Of a stretch of 64,000 nucleotides of DNA, positions 26,406 to 35,338 are shown one piece after another. The DNA comes from Pontibacillus litoralis JSM 072002. GTDB lineage: Bacteria > Bacillota > Bacilli > Bacillales > BH030062. The position numbers and the translations under genes were made by a program. Below the pieces are notes generated by a model. The model was not told where the DNA came from. It was given only the letters and a program-made list of their open reading frames with translations, and searched no databases. Every line of letters begins with the position of its first letter. Position 1 is the first letter of the stretch. The stretch lies in the NCBI RefSeq assembly GCF_000775615.1, contig NZ_AVPG01000001.1, forward strand, positions 310,001 to 374,000, in the 5' to 3' direction.

Positions 26406-28343
26406 TTATTGTTTCTGTTGAATTTCTTCTTTGATTTGTTCCACAAAACTTTGCAATGCTTTCGTTTCGGAATCCTTAGACCCATAACGACGAACGTTTA
26501 CACCTTGCTGCTCTATTTCATTGTCACCAACAACTAACTGATAAGGCACTTTCTGCATTTGGGCTTCTCTTATTTTATATCCAATTTTCTCATCTCGTTC
26601 ATCCACTTCTACACGAACACCAGCATAACGAAGGGCTTCTTCCACTTTCTTCGCATAGTCCAAATGAGCTTCTGCAGATACTGGAATAACTTTAACTTGC
26701 GTAGGTGCTAACCAAGTTGGGAATGCTCCTTTATATTCTTCAATTAAGAAAGCTACAAAACGTTCCATCGTTGATACAACGCCACGGTGGATAACAACTG
26801 GTCGGTGATGATTCCCATCTTCTCCAATATAAGTTAAGTCAAAGCGTTCTGGTAAATGGAAGTCTAGTTGAACAGTCGATAACGTTTCATCTTTACCTAG
26901 AGCTGTTTTCACTTGAACATCTAATTTAGGCCCGTAGAATGCTGCTTCTCCTTCAGCTTCAACGTAGTCTAAGTTTAATTCTTCCATTGTTTCTTTCAAT
27001 AATGCTTGAGCCTTCTCCCACATTTCATCGTTATCTACATACTTCTTCGTATCTGCTTTATCACGATAAGAAAGGCGGAAGTAATAGTCTTCTAAACCGA
27101 AATCTTTGTACACTTCTTGAATTAAATGAACGACACGAATAAACTCATCCTTCAATTGATCAGGTCGGGCGAAGATATGTGCATCATTTAATGTCATCGC
27201 TCGAACCCGTTGTAATCCTGCTAAGGCACCGGACATTTCATAGCGGTGCATCGTGCCAAGCTCCGCAATACGAACAGGAAGATTACGATAGCTATGCAGC
27301 TGATTTTTATAAACCATCATGTGATGGGGACAGTTCATAGGACGTAATACTAAATCTTCATTATCCATTTCCATAATTGGGAACATATCATCTTCATAAT
27401 GGTCTAAATGGCCACTCGTTTTATATAAATCAACAGAGCCTAGTACAGGTGTATACACGTGATCATATCCCAGACGCTCTTCTAAATCAACGATGTAGCG
27501 TTCTATAGTACGACGAATAGTCGCTCCTTTTGGAAGCCATAATGGAAGCCCTTGACCTACCTTTTGAGAAACTGTGAAGATATCCAATTCTTTACCAAGT
27601 TTACGGTGATCACGTTCTTTCGCTTCTTCTAACATTTGAAGGTACTCTTTCAAATGTTCTTTTTTCTCGAAAGCTGTTCCATATATACGCTGAAGCATTT
27701 TATTATCGCTATCTCCACGCCAATATGCTCCAGATACACTTAATAATTTTGTTACTTTAATTTTTCCAGTAGAAGGAACGTGCGGGCCACGACACAAGTC
27801 AAAAAATTCACCCTGTCTATAAATTGTTACTTGCTCCCCTTCTGGAATATCTTCAAGTAATTCCAGTTTTAATTCATCGCCTTCCTTTTCGTACATTGCC
27901 TTTGCTTCTTCACGAGTAACTTCGAGTCGTTCTATTTGAAGATTCTCGCTAATAATTTTCTGCATTTCTTTTTCAATCTTCGATAAGTCCTCAGCTGTAA
28001 TCGCCTCTTCTACATCCATATCGTAATAAAAGCCGTTTTCAATTACTGGTCCTACTCCTAAACGAACGTTACCATAAAGACGCTTAACTGCTTGAGCCAT
28101 TAAATGCGCAGAAGAGTGACGCATAATTTCTATTCCTTCTTCATCTCTTAACGTCACAATTTCAATCGCTCCATCTGCTGGCAAAGCTCTTCTTAAATCA
28201 ATTAACGCTCCATTTAGTTTTCCCGCCACAGCTTGCTTCTTTAAACCTGAACTAATAGAAGCTGCTACGTCTTCTGTTGTTGTACCTTTCGGAAACTCCT
28301 TTACTGCTCCATCTGGAAATGTAAGTTGAATAACTTCTGACAT
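26406..28343 (-). CDS. thrS: Threonyl-tRNA synthetase
   Basis: Charges tRNA-Thr. The 645 residues contain a TGS domain (1-62), the editing/SAD domain with zinc residues ([17 protein letters not shown] and the Cys in [12 protein letters not shown]), the class II core with MNCPHH (catalytic zinc Cys/His), [20 protein letters not shown] (motif 2), GPKLDVQ and motif 3 ([18 protein letters not shown]), and an anticodon-binding domain (about 540-645). All key residues are present. It is controlled by the Thr T-box upstream. Confidence 0.98.
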   Translation of the reverse strand: MSEVIQLTFPDGAVKEFPKGTTTEDVAASISSGLKKQAVAGKLNGALIDLRRALPADGAIEIVTLRDEEGIEIMRHSSAHLMAQAVKRLYGNVRLGVGPVIENGFYYDMDVEEAITAEDLSKIEKEMQKIISENLQIERLEVTREEAKAMYEKEGDELKLELLEDIPEGEQVTIYRQGEFFDLCRGPHVPSTGKIKVTKLLSVSGAYWRGDSDNKMLQRIYGTAFEKKEHLKEYLQMLEEAKERDHRKLGKELDIFTVSQKVGQGLPLWLPKGATIRRTIERYIVDLEERLGYDHVYTPVLGSVDLYKTSGHLDHYEDDMFPIMEMDNEDLVLRPMNCPHHMMVYKNQLHSYRNLPVRIAELGTMHRYEMSGALAGLQRVRAMTLNDAHIFARPDQLKDEFIRVVHLIQEVYKDFGLEDYYFRLSYRDKADTKKYVDNDEMWEKAQALLKETMEELNLDYVEAEGEAAFYGPKLDVQVKTALGKDETLSTVQLDFHLPERFDLTYIGEDGNHHRPVVIHRGVVSTMERFVAFLIEEYKGAFPTWLAPTQVKVIPVSAEAHLDYAKKVEEALRYAGVRVEVDERDEKIGYKIREAQMQKVPYQLVVGDNEIEQQGVNVRRYGSKDSETKALQSFVEQIKEEIQQKQ

Positions 28344-28387
28344 ATGTGTTCCACTCCTTAGTCTACTGTTTATCCATATACAAACTA

Positions 28388-28665
28388 AAAAACGCTCGTC
28401 CCTTGCACATAGCGAAGGGACGAGCGTTATACCCGTGGTTCCACCCTGATTTCCATTTACAATGAAATGGCTTCATTCATCCTTAACGCGGACAAAACGC
28501 TGTTGATTACTTCTGTTCATCAACAGAGTTCAAAGGTGGTAAATAAAGTGCTGTACTTAGGAAGCTCACAGCCGAAGACTTCCCTCTCTGATAAGACGTG
28601 TCACCTTATTTGTGTCCTCATCAAAACCGTTTGTATATGAAGTGATTATTGCATGATTATTTATG
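28388..28665 (-). promoter_or_regulatory. T-box leader of thrS (Thr specifier)
   Basis: On the minus strand the T-box core AGGGTGGAACCACG is at 28447-28434. An ACC codon followed by AC at 28540-28536 is in the specifier position and encodes Thr. The leader ends in a strong terminator, AACGCTCGTCCCTT region paired with GAAGGGACGAGCGTT (28428-28391), followed by a T-run. It should sense uncharged tRNA-Thr. Confidence 0.93.
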
Positions 28666-28671
28666 TGTTCT

Positions 28672-28700
28672 ATTATATTGGCTTTTCAAACGGAACGCAA
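28672..28700 (-). promoter_or_regulatory. Sigma-A promoter of thrS
   Basis: Minus strand TTGCGT (28700-28695), 17-base spacer, perfect TATAAT (28677-28672). It overlaps the end of ytxC slightly upstream of the T-box. Confidence 0.78.
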
Positions 28701-28702
28701 GC

Positions 28703-29563
28703 CTATAATTCCAAAGATAACAAATGTGAAAAAGGAAACTTCTTTAATGGTTTCATGCTTACTTTTTCTTGAAACACACTTAATACCGTTAATACTTTCG
28801 GATGTTCGACATGATTACTATACAAAGAAATGCGCTCTGGTGCCAATGCTATAATTGGCGTAATGTCCCATTCTTTATCATCGACTCCACATAAATATAA
28901 CGGCTCTTGCTTCACTACTTGCTTTAACATCGCTCTCGTTAACCATTCTCCTCTTTCATTAAAAAATTGAAAATCGTCTGCTTTTTGAATAATAAGTAAA
29001 TGATTCATCTTAGATTGCTTCGTTTGCATGTAATCGCGAAGATATTGAATATGCGTTTGATATTCCTCTTCTCGCTTATATTCATCAATCGCATACCCTA
29101 CAAATTCGATTAATTCATTATAATAATCACTCATTCTAAACCGAACAACCGATTCAAAAAAGAGCGTGCTTCCTTCATCGAGCGCATGTCCAAAAATTTT
29201 TGACAACCAATCTGTTTGCTGACCATGACTTAATACGTGACGAGGAACCATCGTTTTTTCTGAATGCTCTTCTAAAAAACAGCGACATAGCTCCATTATG
29301 TGTGCGATTTCCTCATCATTTTCATAATAATAACAATAACGAAGGATTTCATGCAACCAAGTTCGCTCTCTATGTAATGTAAATACATGAATCAACCCGT
29401 TCGTAAGGATATCCCGCCACTCTTTTGTTTCCTCTTTCGTATGGACATACACACCATAACCGTTTTCACGATGTATGTTTAAGCGCACAAATTGGTCTAT
29501 ATCAAGCATATACTCGCTGAAAGATAACGCTTCTCTCTTCTGTTCAAAACAAATCTCCTTCAC
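28703..29563 (-). CDS. ytxC: Sporulation protein YtxC
   Basis: A 286-residue protein of the YtxC family, named for its sporulation link in B. subtilis; biochemical role unknown. I prefer the GTG at 29563 because AAGGGGGG lies 5 bases upstream, whereas the ATG at 29581 precedes that purine run and has no ribosome site. The protein is soluble, rich in aromatic and acidic residues (SEYMLDIDQFVRLN near the start, FVGYAIDEYKREEEYQTHI in the middle). Its place between dnaI and thrS is conserved. Confidence 0.82.
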   Translation of the reverse strand: MKEICFEQKREALSFSEYMLDIDQFVRLNIHRENGYGVYVHTKEETKEWRDILTNGLIHVFTLHRERTWLHEILRYCYYYENDEEIAHIMELCRCFLEEHSEKTMVPRHVLSHGQQTDWLSKIFGHALDEGSTLFFESVVRFRMSDYYNELIEFVGYAIDEYKREEEYQTHIQYLRDYMQTKQSKMNHLLIIQKADDFQFFNERGEWLTRAMLKQVVKQEPLYLCGVDDKEWDITPIIALAPERISLYSNHVEHPKVLTVLSVFQEKVSMKPLKKFPFSHLLSLEL

Positions 29564-29645
29564 GCTCTCCCCCCTTCCCATGAAACTGTTACATTATATG
29601 GGGATTAGACGTGAAACATGACATTTTCCATTTAAACAACCAAAA

Positions 29646-29681
29646 AAAGTAGCACCAACACTTTTTTCACGGTGCTACTTT
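29646..29681 (-). terminator. Terminator of dnaB-dnaI
   Basis: AAAGTAGCACC/GGTGCTACTTT stem with a 14-base loop and a further T-run, overlapping the dnaI stop codon. Confidence 0.9.
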
Positions 29682-30619
29682 CCCATTGTACGGCGATTTT
29701 GGCCGATTACTTCTACTGGGGTACTAACGGCTCTAATGCGTTCGATAATTCTTCCCGCTTTTAATTGTTCTATTTCCCCACGATTGTTTACCATTAAATG
29801 TTTTTCTAAGTCCTCTAAAGAATAATTGGATGTAAAGAACACAGGTAAACGTTCCATCATACGATATTGTAGGATGGACCCTAACACTTCATCCCGAAAC
29901 CAAGGAGACATGGATTCTGCACCAATATCGTCTAACATAAGCACTTGAGCTGTTTTGAATTTTTCGATCTTCTCATTGAGTGAATTGTCTTGAATGGAAG
30001 ACTTCATCTCCCGAACGAACTCTGGCATATAAATCAAATAAGAAGAAATACGTTTATTGGCTAGTTTATTTGCCATCGCCCCTAGAATATGCGTCTTCCC
30101 AACACCGAAACGCCCGTAAAAGTATAGTCCTTTTTGCGCTTTATCGGTTTCCACATTTTCTGTATAATTCATCGCTAAGCGAATCGCTTCATAACGATCA
30201 TCTGGTTCAAGGTCTTTAAACTTCGCTTCTAGAATATCTTTCGGCATATAAAGACTGCTAATAAAGGAGCGTTTCTCTACTTGTTCTTGGTGCTTCCGTT
30301 TAGTTGGACACATTTCATACGTCAAACGAACGGTTTTTCCTTCTATTTGCAAACTTGGTGTATAACCAGGAACTAAGTTTCGACACGCTTCTATAGAAGG
30401 GCATCCCTCACAGCTTTTTGCTTGCGATTGATACTCGTAAAACTTAATTAAATGTCGCTCCACTTCTTGTTCTGTTAATTGTGGATGCTGTTGTAGCAGC
30501 TTTTTTATATGAGCGTCTTGCAAAATGGCTTGACGCATATTTTCATAATGGTGTTTAAAATTTCTACTCTCTCTCATCCATCTTTTTAATGATGCTTGGA
30601 TTGGTTCCATGTCACTCAT
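29675..30619 (-). CDS. dnaI: Primosomal protein DnaI (helicase loader)
   Basis: DnaI is the AAA+ ATPase that loads the replicative helicase DnaC during initiation and restart. The 314 residues have an N-terminal helicase-binding domain with zinc-ligand Cys (SCEGCPSIEACRNLVPG, about 88-104) and a C-terminal AAA+ domain with Walker A YGRFGVGKTHILGAMA (about 167-182), Walker B VLMLDDIGAESMSPW (about 230) and a sensor segment FFTSNYSLEDLEKHL. It follows dnaB by 27 bases and probably shares its message. Confidence 0.95.
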   Translation of the reverse strand: MSDMEPIQASLKRWMRESRNFKHHYENMRQAILQDAHIKKLLQQHPQLTEQEVERHLIKFYEYQSQAKSCEGCPSIEACRNLVPGYTPSLQIEGKTVRLTYEMCPTKRKHQEQVEKRSFISSLYMPKDILEAKFKDLEPDDRYEAIRLAMNYTENVETDKAQKGLYFYGRFGVGKTHILGAMANKLANKRISSYLIYMPEFVREMKSSIQDNSLNEKIEKFKTAQVLMLDDIGAESMSPWFRDEVLGSILQYRMMERLPVFFTSNYSLEDLEKHLMVNNRGEIEQLKAGRIIERIRAVSTPVEVIGQNRRTMGK

Positions 30620-30646
30620 CCTTAAATCAATTTATTCACGCTACAA

Positions 30647-32059
30647 CTAATCATCCATATTTTGCAACGCTTCTGCTAACGCCTGTTTTTCACGTTCAAT
30701 TTCTTCATCGGTCTTTTTCTTCGTAGAATTCGTCTTCGCATAAGCTTGTTTCTTTTCTTTTTGATGGTCATTAAACCAATCTGGTACGATATCTTGCTTT
30801 TGCTTACGATTATTATTATTTTTGCGCTTTGTCGCAAGTTGTTGATACTTTTGATTTTCTTTCTTAGCAACATCCATGGCTTGTCGCACATTCTTCACTT
30901 TTAGTCTCGACCAATGACTCGCGATAGTTTCCATATATGGTTTTGAAAGCTTCATATCTGTTTTTAATAAAACGTAATGTATAAGAACATTCATGACACC
31001 AGGGGTTAAACCTTGTTGTGTCATAATATCCCGAATCATTTTCAACTCTTTTTGGGTTGGTTCTGCACCATCAGACAAATCAACGAGCAATTGTCGAGGT
31101 GATATTTGTTCTAAATGATTGATGAGCATATCTTCTTTCTGATCCGACTGCTCTACATTTTTCGTTTGTTGTTCTTCTGTTTTGGAAGCTTTCCATGTAT
31201 CACGATGATTCGTTAAATGAATGCTCCCACTTGATTGCTTTGATTGATATATATCGTGACAGGCTTCTTTGAATTCATTGATCATTAATTCGTTTGCATC
31301 ATTTAATGACCATTGAATCGCCTTTTCTACTTCATAGGTAGCCAAGTTATAGAGAGATGCCAATTGATTGAATACTTTTTTATTTTTTTCCGTAAAAATC
31401 ACTTCCACGGGCAACATGCGTTGTTGCAGTGTATGCTTTAACATGTTCATATCAATAACATCCGTTTGAATATTCACGCCAGTAGTATTTGTATGAACAG
31501 TTTGTTGCATCGAAGACTCCCCGAGAGTTGGTGGCATATGCTGCGTTATATCCCTCATCGTAAATATATCTTCAAAAGTCGAGGTAACTTCCTCCGCCTT
31601 TCGATTGACAACAGGTTTAACGTAAAAAGCTTTCTTCAGCCGCTCATACTTATCATTTCCTAAATGGTGATGCAATAACAACGATAACATAGCATCATCC
31701 AAAAATTCAGCAGGAGTAAAAGGTCTGAGTAATACATACGTATATACCGTTCCATTCTCTTCTTGGCTCTGAAATGTCCTCATCAACCCAATCGCTTCTA
31801 AACGTTGTCTCGCTTCATATACTTCATCAAGAGGTAAATGAAGGTAATTCATAAGTACATGATGGGTTCTAGGCTCCATATCGCCTTGGAATACTGGTTG
31901 TTCGGATAATAAGGTTTGATATAAAGAAATTGCTGCTATCCCAACAAGTGGTTGATAGAAATGCGTTAAAGAAGTTGACATATTAACAGTAAGCAAAGAT
32001 GGAGGTTGTACAATAAACCCATCTACAGGTAACAACTTTCCGATATTAGTATGCTTCAT
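30647..32059 (-). CDS. dnaB: Replication initiation and membrane attachment protein DnaB
   Basis: Firmicute DnaB (not the helicase of the same name in E. coli) works with DnaD and DnaI to load the helicase at oriC. The start at 32059 (MKHTNIGKLLPVDGFIVQPP) has GGAGGAG 6 bases upstream and gives 470 residues; B. subtilis has 472. The N-terminal winged-helix part (about 1-120, with HFYQPLVGIAAISLYQTLLS) and the C-terminal DnaB_2/DnaD-like region (about 290-410, PTQKELKMIRDIMTQQGLTP) are visible. The tail is Lys-rich. It is encoded between nrdR and dnaI as in B. subtilis. Confidence 0.94.
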   Translation of the reverse strand: MKHTNIGKLLPVDGFIVQPPSLLTVNMSTSLTHFYQPLVGIAAISLYQTLLSEQPVFQGDMEPRTHHVLMNYLHLPLDEVYEARQRLEAIGLMRTFQSQEENGTVYTYVLLRPFTPAEFLDDAMLSLLLHHHLGNDKYERLKKAFYVKPVVNRKAEEVTSTFEDIFTMRDITQHMPPTLGESSMQQTVHTNTTGVNIQTDVIDMNMLKHTLQQRMLPVEVIFTEKNKKVFNQLASLYNLATYEVEKAIQWSLNDANELMINEFKEACHDIYQSKQSSGSIHLTNHRDTWKASKTEEQQTKNVEQSDQKEDMLINHLEQISPRQLLVDLSDGAEPTQKELKMIRDIMTQQGLTPGVMNVLIHYVLLKTDMKLSKPYMETIASHWSRLKVKNVRQAMDVAKKENQKYQQLATKRKNNNNRKQKQDIVPDWFNDHQKEKKQAYAKTNSTKKKTDEEIEREKQALAEALQNMDD

Positions 32060-32159
32060 ACCTACTCCTCCTTTCAATGATGACGTACTTGGCATGCACC
32101 TAATAAATAATGATGCGAAAACAAGAAAAGAGCCTTGTAGTCCGGCCCTAAAGCGACAA

Positions 32160-32624
32160 TCATCCTTCAGATTCTTTCTTCATAATTTCTTTTAATTCAT
32201 CTAAGAAGACATTTATATCTTTAAACTGTCGATAAACCGAAGCAAATCGTACATACGCTACCTCATCTAATGTCGATAAGCGGTTCATAACCATTTCACC
32301 TATTTCTTTACTTTGTACTTCTGAAACGCCACGACTTCTAAGCTCTCTTTCTACTTCAGAAGCAATATTCTCCAATTCTTCGACAGCTACTGGGCGTTTT
32401 TCGCAAGCACGAATCAATCCCCTCATGAGCTTCTCCCGACTAAATTCTTCTCGAGTCCCTTCTTTTTTCACTATAATAAGGGGGACTTCTTCTATACGTT
32501 CAAAGGTTGTGAAGCGAAATTGACATGCATCACACTCTCTTCTTCTCCGAATAGACTTTCCTTCTTCTATAGGTCTTGAATCCAATACTCTTGTGTTTTT
32601 GTAGCCACAGTTGGGGCATTTCAC
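32160..32624 (-). CDS. nrdR: Transcriptional repressor NrdR
   Basis: NrdR represses ribonucleotide reductase genes when dATP/ATP is bound. The 154 residues match the family. Residues 1-35 form the zinc ribbon ([18 protein letters not shown], then [13 protein letters not shown]) and residues 50-140 the ATP-cone ([35 protein letters not shown]). Its targets are outside this window. It lies 100 bases upstream of dnaB. Confidence 0.96.
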   Translation of the reverse strand: MKCPNCGYKNTRVLDSRPIEEGKSIRRRRECDACQFRFTTFERIEEVPLIIVKKEGTREEFSREKLMRGLIRACEKRPVAVEELENIASEVERELRSRGVSEVQSKEIGEMVMNRLSTLDEVAYVRFASVYRQFKDINVFLDELKEIMKKESEG

Positions 32625-32661
32625 TACATATCAACTCCAAATTAAATTCCGTTTCCGTTGT

Positions 32662-33069
32662 CTATACATGTATTTTATGCGCCAATGACGTTTCTATAAA
32701 GGGTAATTTATTTTTTAATTGCTCATATTGTTGTTTAATTACTTTATAACTAAAGCCAAAATCAATTGGCATGTTAGATTCTGTTGTAACAGAGAAATCG
32801 ATTGCGGTATAATATGGCTTCATCATAATGATACTAACAACAATGAAAGCTTGTTTCCCTTGTTTAAGCTGAACACATAACTCTCCATGTTCTTCTGAAG
32901 CACCTAATAGATCATAATGAGCACTTTGCTCGTAATGTTGTTTTAATATTTGAAAGGCTTTTTCCTTTGTTGTTTTAAAATAATGCGTACGTAATTCTTC
33001 ATTTATATGATTTTCTTTTGTTTCTGAATGTTTTGTAAAATATATAGAAATCCACTGTTTAAAATTCAT
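32662..33069 (-). CDS. Hypothetical protein, 135 aa (position of B. subtilis ytcF)
   Basis: I cannot assign a function. The start is the ATG at 33069 because AGAGGTG lies 9 bases upstream; a GTG at 33081 overlaps that site. The protein is soluble and mixed alpha/beta: MNFKQWISIYFTKHSETKEN, ILKQHYEQSAHYDLLGASEE, IVVSIIMMKPYYTAIDFSVT. It has no membrane segment or Cys. Between nrdR and speD B. subtilis has ytcF; I could not compare the sequences, so equivalence is only positional. Confidence 0.65.
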   Translation of the reverse strand: MNFKQWISIYFTKHSETKENHINEELRTHYFKTTKEKAFQILKQHYEQSAHYDLLGASEEHGELCVQLKQGKQAFIVVSIIMMKPYYTAIDFSVTTESNMPIDFGFSYKVIKQQYEQLKNKLPFIETSLAHKIHV

Positions 33070-33142
33070 TTTTGTGTACACCTCTGTTTCATTATATCAA
33101 AAATATATTAAGGTTACATACTTTCCTTGAATTAGCATAAAA

Positions 33143-33172
33143 AAAGAGATGTACAAGCTTGTACATCTCTTT
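33143..33172 (-). terminator. Terminator of speD
   Basis: Perfect 13-base stem AAAGAGATGTACA and its complement around a 4-base loop, followed by a T-run, 8 bases after the speD stop. Confidence 0.95.
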
Positions 33173-33179
33173 CATACCG

Positions 33180-33557
33180 TTATAATGTGTTCATTTTATT
33201 CACTTGAACTGCGCCCATTCCTCGTGGCACTTCGACAGTTTCTTTCATTTTTGATTCTAATGCGTCTGCAATATATTGTGCTGCTACGTTAGGATCAATT
33301 CGATCTCCACATGTATATACATCAATACTCGCATATCCATGCTCTGGGAAGCTGTGAATCGTTAAATGTGATTCTGAAATAATAACAACACCACTAACTC
33401 CTTGAGGTGCAAACTTATGAAAAGCAACCTCACGTACTTCCGCCCCAGCTTTTAGTGCAGCATCGACAAATATTTGTTCTATTAAATTCATATCGTTTAG
33501 TTTATCAATATTACAATCCCAAAGTTCAGCAATAACATGTCTACCCATTGTATCCAT
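33180..33557 (-). CDS. speD: S-adenosylmethionine decarboxylase proenzyme
   Basis: Makes decarboxylated SAM for spermidine synthesis. The start at 33557 ([15 protein letters not shown]) has GGGGG 7 bases upstream and gives 125 residues, like B. subtilis SpeD. The self-cleavage site is [14 protein letters not shown]: cleavage between Glu62 and Ser63 would create the pyruvoyl group. His68 and Cys83, the conserved processing and catalytic residues, are present. It is preceded by a 125-base leader with possible regulatory folding. It is a single-gene transcript bounded by its own promoter and terminator. Confidence 0.96.
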   Translation of the reverse strand: MDTMGRHVIAELWDCNIDKLNDMNLIEQIFVDAALKAGAEVREVAFHKFAPQGVSGVVIISESHLTIHSFPEHGYASIDVYTCGDRIDPNVAAQYIADALESKMKETVEVPRGMGAVQVNKMNTL

Positions 33558-33564
33558 TGGGAAT

Positions 33565-33688
33565 CCCCCTTTAACCAAGCGTTAAGTGTCCTTCTAAAAC
33601 ATGCAACAATGAACTACCACGGGGGAAAGTTAGTCCGATGAGGTCCTAACCCTTTAAGCAGCCATTTCTTTTTCAGAAGTTCAAAAGT
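33565..33688 (-). promoter_or_regulatory. Long structured 5' leader of speD
   Basis: The untranslated leader contains a hairpin with core GTTAG/CTAAC (33646-33642 and 33632-33628) extended by G-T pairs, flanked by GAACT and AGTTC segments that can enclose it. Just 3' of the hairpin TCCCCC (33625-33620) is complementary to GGGGGA of the ribosome site (33570-33565). Two alternative folds, one hiding the ribosome site, can be drawn. I know no named riboswitch with this sequence. Confidence 0.5.
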
Positions 33689-33694
33689 TAGTAT

Positions 33695-33717
33695 ATACGG
33701 TTTCCCTTCTTTTTGCA
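33695..33717 (-). promoter_or_regulatory. Sigma-A promoter of speD
   Basis: Minus strand TTGCAA (near 33717-33712), 17-base spacer, TATACT (about 33694-33689). The start would fall near 33683. Confidence 0.7.
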
Positions 33718-33840
33718 ACATTCAATCAAAAAGAAATTTAAAAATTTAATACCAATAAAACCAAAATTTTAATATCCTATATATGAGTAATATTTATCAT
33801 TAAACATTCTTATTAAAATATGAGCAAATTGATGTGGGGA

Positions 33841-33956
33841 AGACAGTTGAAGCGGGCTATTTCCACAGACTTGGCACCCGCTCCTCCTCGATTGCCCAGC
33901 TACGTACCACTAGAGTCACCACCTTGCATTTCAATCAGGCGGCATGAGCGTCTTTT
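33841..33956 (-). repeat. Dispersed intergenic repeat, copy B
   Basis: In the gapB-speD gap. Read on the minus strand it starts AAAAGACGCTCATGCCGCC and ends AGCCCGCTTCAACTGTCT. Near its 3' end AGCGGG and CCCGCT form a 6-base stem around a 20-base loop. The 48 bases 33909-33956 match copy A (11447-11494) at 40 positions. The rest of the 33558-34017 gap is the speD leader/promoter and AT-rich sequence with no gene visible. Confidence 0.75.
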
Positions 33957-34013
33957 CTTACAAGCTTTCGAACAAATTTAATACATTCAGATAGTCTGTT
34001 GAGCTAAGTGCAA

Positions 34014-34056
34014 TAAAAAAATCGGCAAGCTCCTTCTCTAAGAGCCCTGCCGATTT
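34014..34056 (-). terminator. Terminator of gapB
   Basis: AAATCGGCA/TGCCGATTT stem with internal GGCTC/GGAGC pairing and a trailing 7-T run on the minus strand. Confidence 0.88.
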
Positions 34057-34095
34057 GTAAGCCAATCGTTTTGCAACGAAGACTGGATTATTCCT

Positions 34096-35127
34096 TTAAG
34101 AAACGGTCATTTCCTCTTCTTTTTTTAAATGATGACCAACAAGGTTTACTAAATCAATAACACGTTTAGAATAACCCCACTCGTTATCATACCAAGCCAA
34201 CACCTTTACTTTATTATCTCCCATTACAATGGTGGAAAGTCCATCAATAATAGAAGAATACTCAGAAGTTGTATAATCAATAGATACTAATGGCTCTTCA
34301 GAGTAAGAAACAATGCCTTTCAACTCACTTCCAGAAGCATTTCGAAACGCATCATTTACTTGGTCTGCGGTTACATTTTGCTTTAAATCAACGACAAGAT
34401 CGACTAAAGATACGTTAGGAGTTGGTACACGTAACGCCATACCGTGCAGCTTACCATCTAAATGTGGAAGCACTTGACCTAATGCTTTCGCAGCGCCAGT
34501 AGATGTAGGAATAATGGATTGTGTACAACCTCTTGCACGACGTAAATCTTTATGTGGATTGTCTAAGTTTTTCTGGTCATTTGTAAACGCGTGAACCGTT
34601 GTCATTAAGCCATTCTCAATACCGAATTGCTCATCTAACACTTTCACAACAGGTGCAAGACAGTTGGTTGTACAAGAAGCGTTAGAAATAACATCATGCT
34701 CATCCGGGCTGTATACGCTATCATTTACTCCCATAACAATGGTAGCATCTACTTGTTTACCCGGAGCAGTAATAACAACTTTTTTCGCACCTGCTTCTAT
34801 ATGAGCACCCGCTGTTTCTTTCGTTTTGAACTTCCCTGTTGCTTCAATTACGATATCAATTTCCATCTCTTCCCACGGTAATGTTTTCGGATCTCGAGAT
34901 GAAACAAGCTGCACTTTCTTGCCGTTTACTTCTAGTCCATCTTCAAGCGCTTTCACTTCACCATCAAATCGTCCATGTACACTATCATATGTTAAAAGGT
35001 GCGCTAACGTTTCTGGAGGATAGCTAGCATTCACCGCAACAACTTCAAGATTTTCTTCTTTTACCGCCTGACGGAATGCCATTCTCCCAATACGTCCGAA
35101 CCCATTAATTGCTATACGAGACTTCAT
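34096..35127 (-). CDS. gapB: Glyceraldehyde-3-phosphate dehydrogenase, gluconeogenic type
   Basis: A type of GAPDH that in B. subtilis prefers NADP+ and runs in the gluconeogenic direction. The 343 residues contain the Rossmann start AINGFGRIGRMAFRQAV, the catalytic Cys in SNASCTTNCLAPVVKVL (about 152) and the His in TVHAFTNDQ (about 180). The segment after the second beta strand reads VVAVNASYPPETLAHLL rather than the NDL of glycolytic GapA, a feature of GapB. It neighbours coaE and speD as in B. subtilis gapB. CcpN-like boxes upstream support gluconeogenic regulation. Confidence 0.94.
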   Translation of the reverse strand: MKSRIAINGFGRIGRMAFRQAVKEENLEVVAVNASYPPETLAHLLTYDSVHGRFDGEVKALEDGLEVNGKKVQLVSSRDPKTLPWEEMEIDIVIEATGKFKTKETAGAHIEAGAKKVVITAPGKQVDATIVMGVNDSVYSPDEHDVISNASCTTNCLAPVVKVLDEQFGIENGLMTTVHAFTNDQKNLDNPHKDLRRARGCTQSIIPTSTGAAKALGQVLPHLDGKLHGMALRVPTPNVSLVDLVVDLKQNVTADQVNDAFRNASGSELKGIVSYSEEPLVSIDYTTSEYSSIIDGLSTIVMGDNKVKVLAWYDNEWGYSKRVIDLVNLVGHHLKKEEEMTVS

Positions 35128-35147
35128 ATCAATTGCCCCTCTCCGCT

Positions 35148-35192
35148 TATGTGATATACTATCATTTGTTTATGCATAAATAGTATAACACA
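35148..35192 (-). promoter_or_regulatory. gapB promoter with CcpN-like boxes
   Basis: Minus strand TGTGTTATACT (35192-35182) fits the CcpN box TRTGHYATAYW at every position and contains the likely -10, TATACT; its -35 is poor. A second, imperfect box TATGTGATATA lies at 35149-35159 on the plus strand. CcpN represses gapB and pckA during glycolysis in B. subtilis. Confidence 0.65.
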
Positions 35193-35294
35193 TTCATTTT
35201 GTTTTTGTGTATATAAACGGAAAAAAATCACCAATAGTAAATAATTCGGGTGCAAATGATAACACATTTCCTAATTGGCAACGAACAATAAAAA

Positions 35295-35332
35295 AAGTCA
35301 AGATAACCTCAAAAAGGAGAGTATCTTAACTT
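35295..35332 (-). terminator. Terminator of coaE
   Basis: AAGTTAAGATA/TATCTTGACTT stem with one G-T pair and a following T-run, 7 bases after the coaE stop. Confidence 0.88.
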
Positions 35333-35338
35333 CTCAAA

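Noticed and set aside
33620-33650. GTCCGATGAGGTC next to a GAAA, suggesting a hammerhead ribozyme core
   Set aside because: The invariant CTGATGA box and the stem order of a hammerhead are not met; the sequence is better explained as part of the speD leader hairpin.
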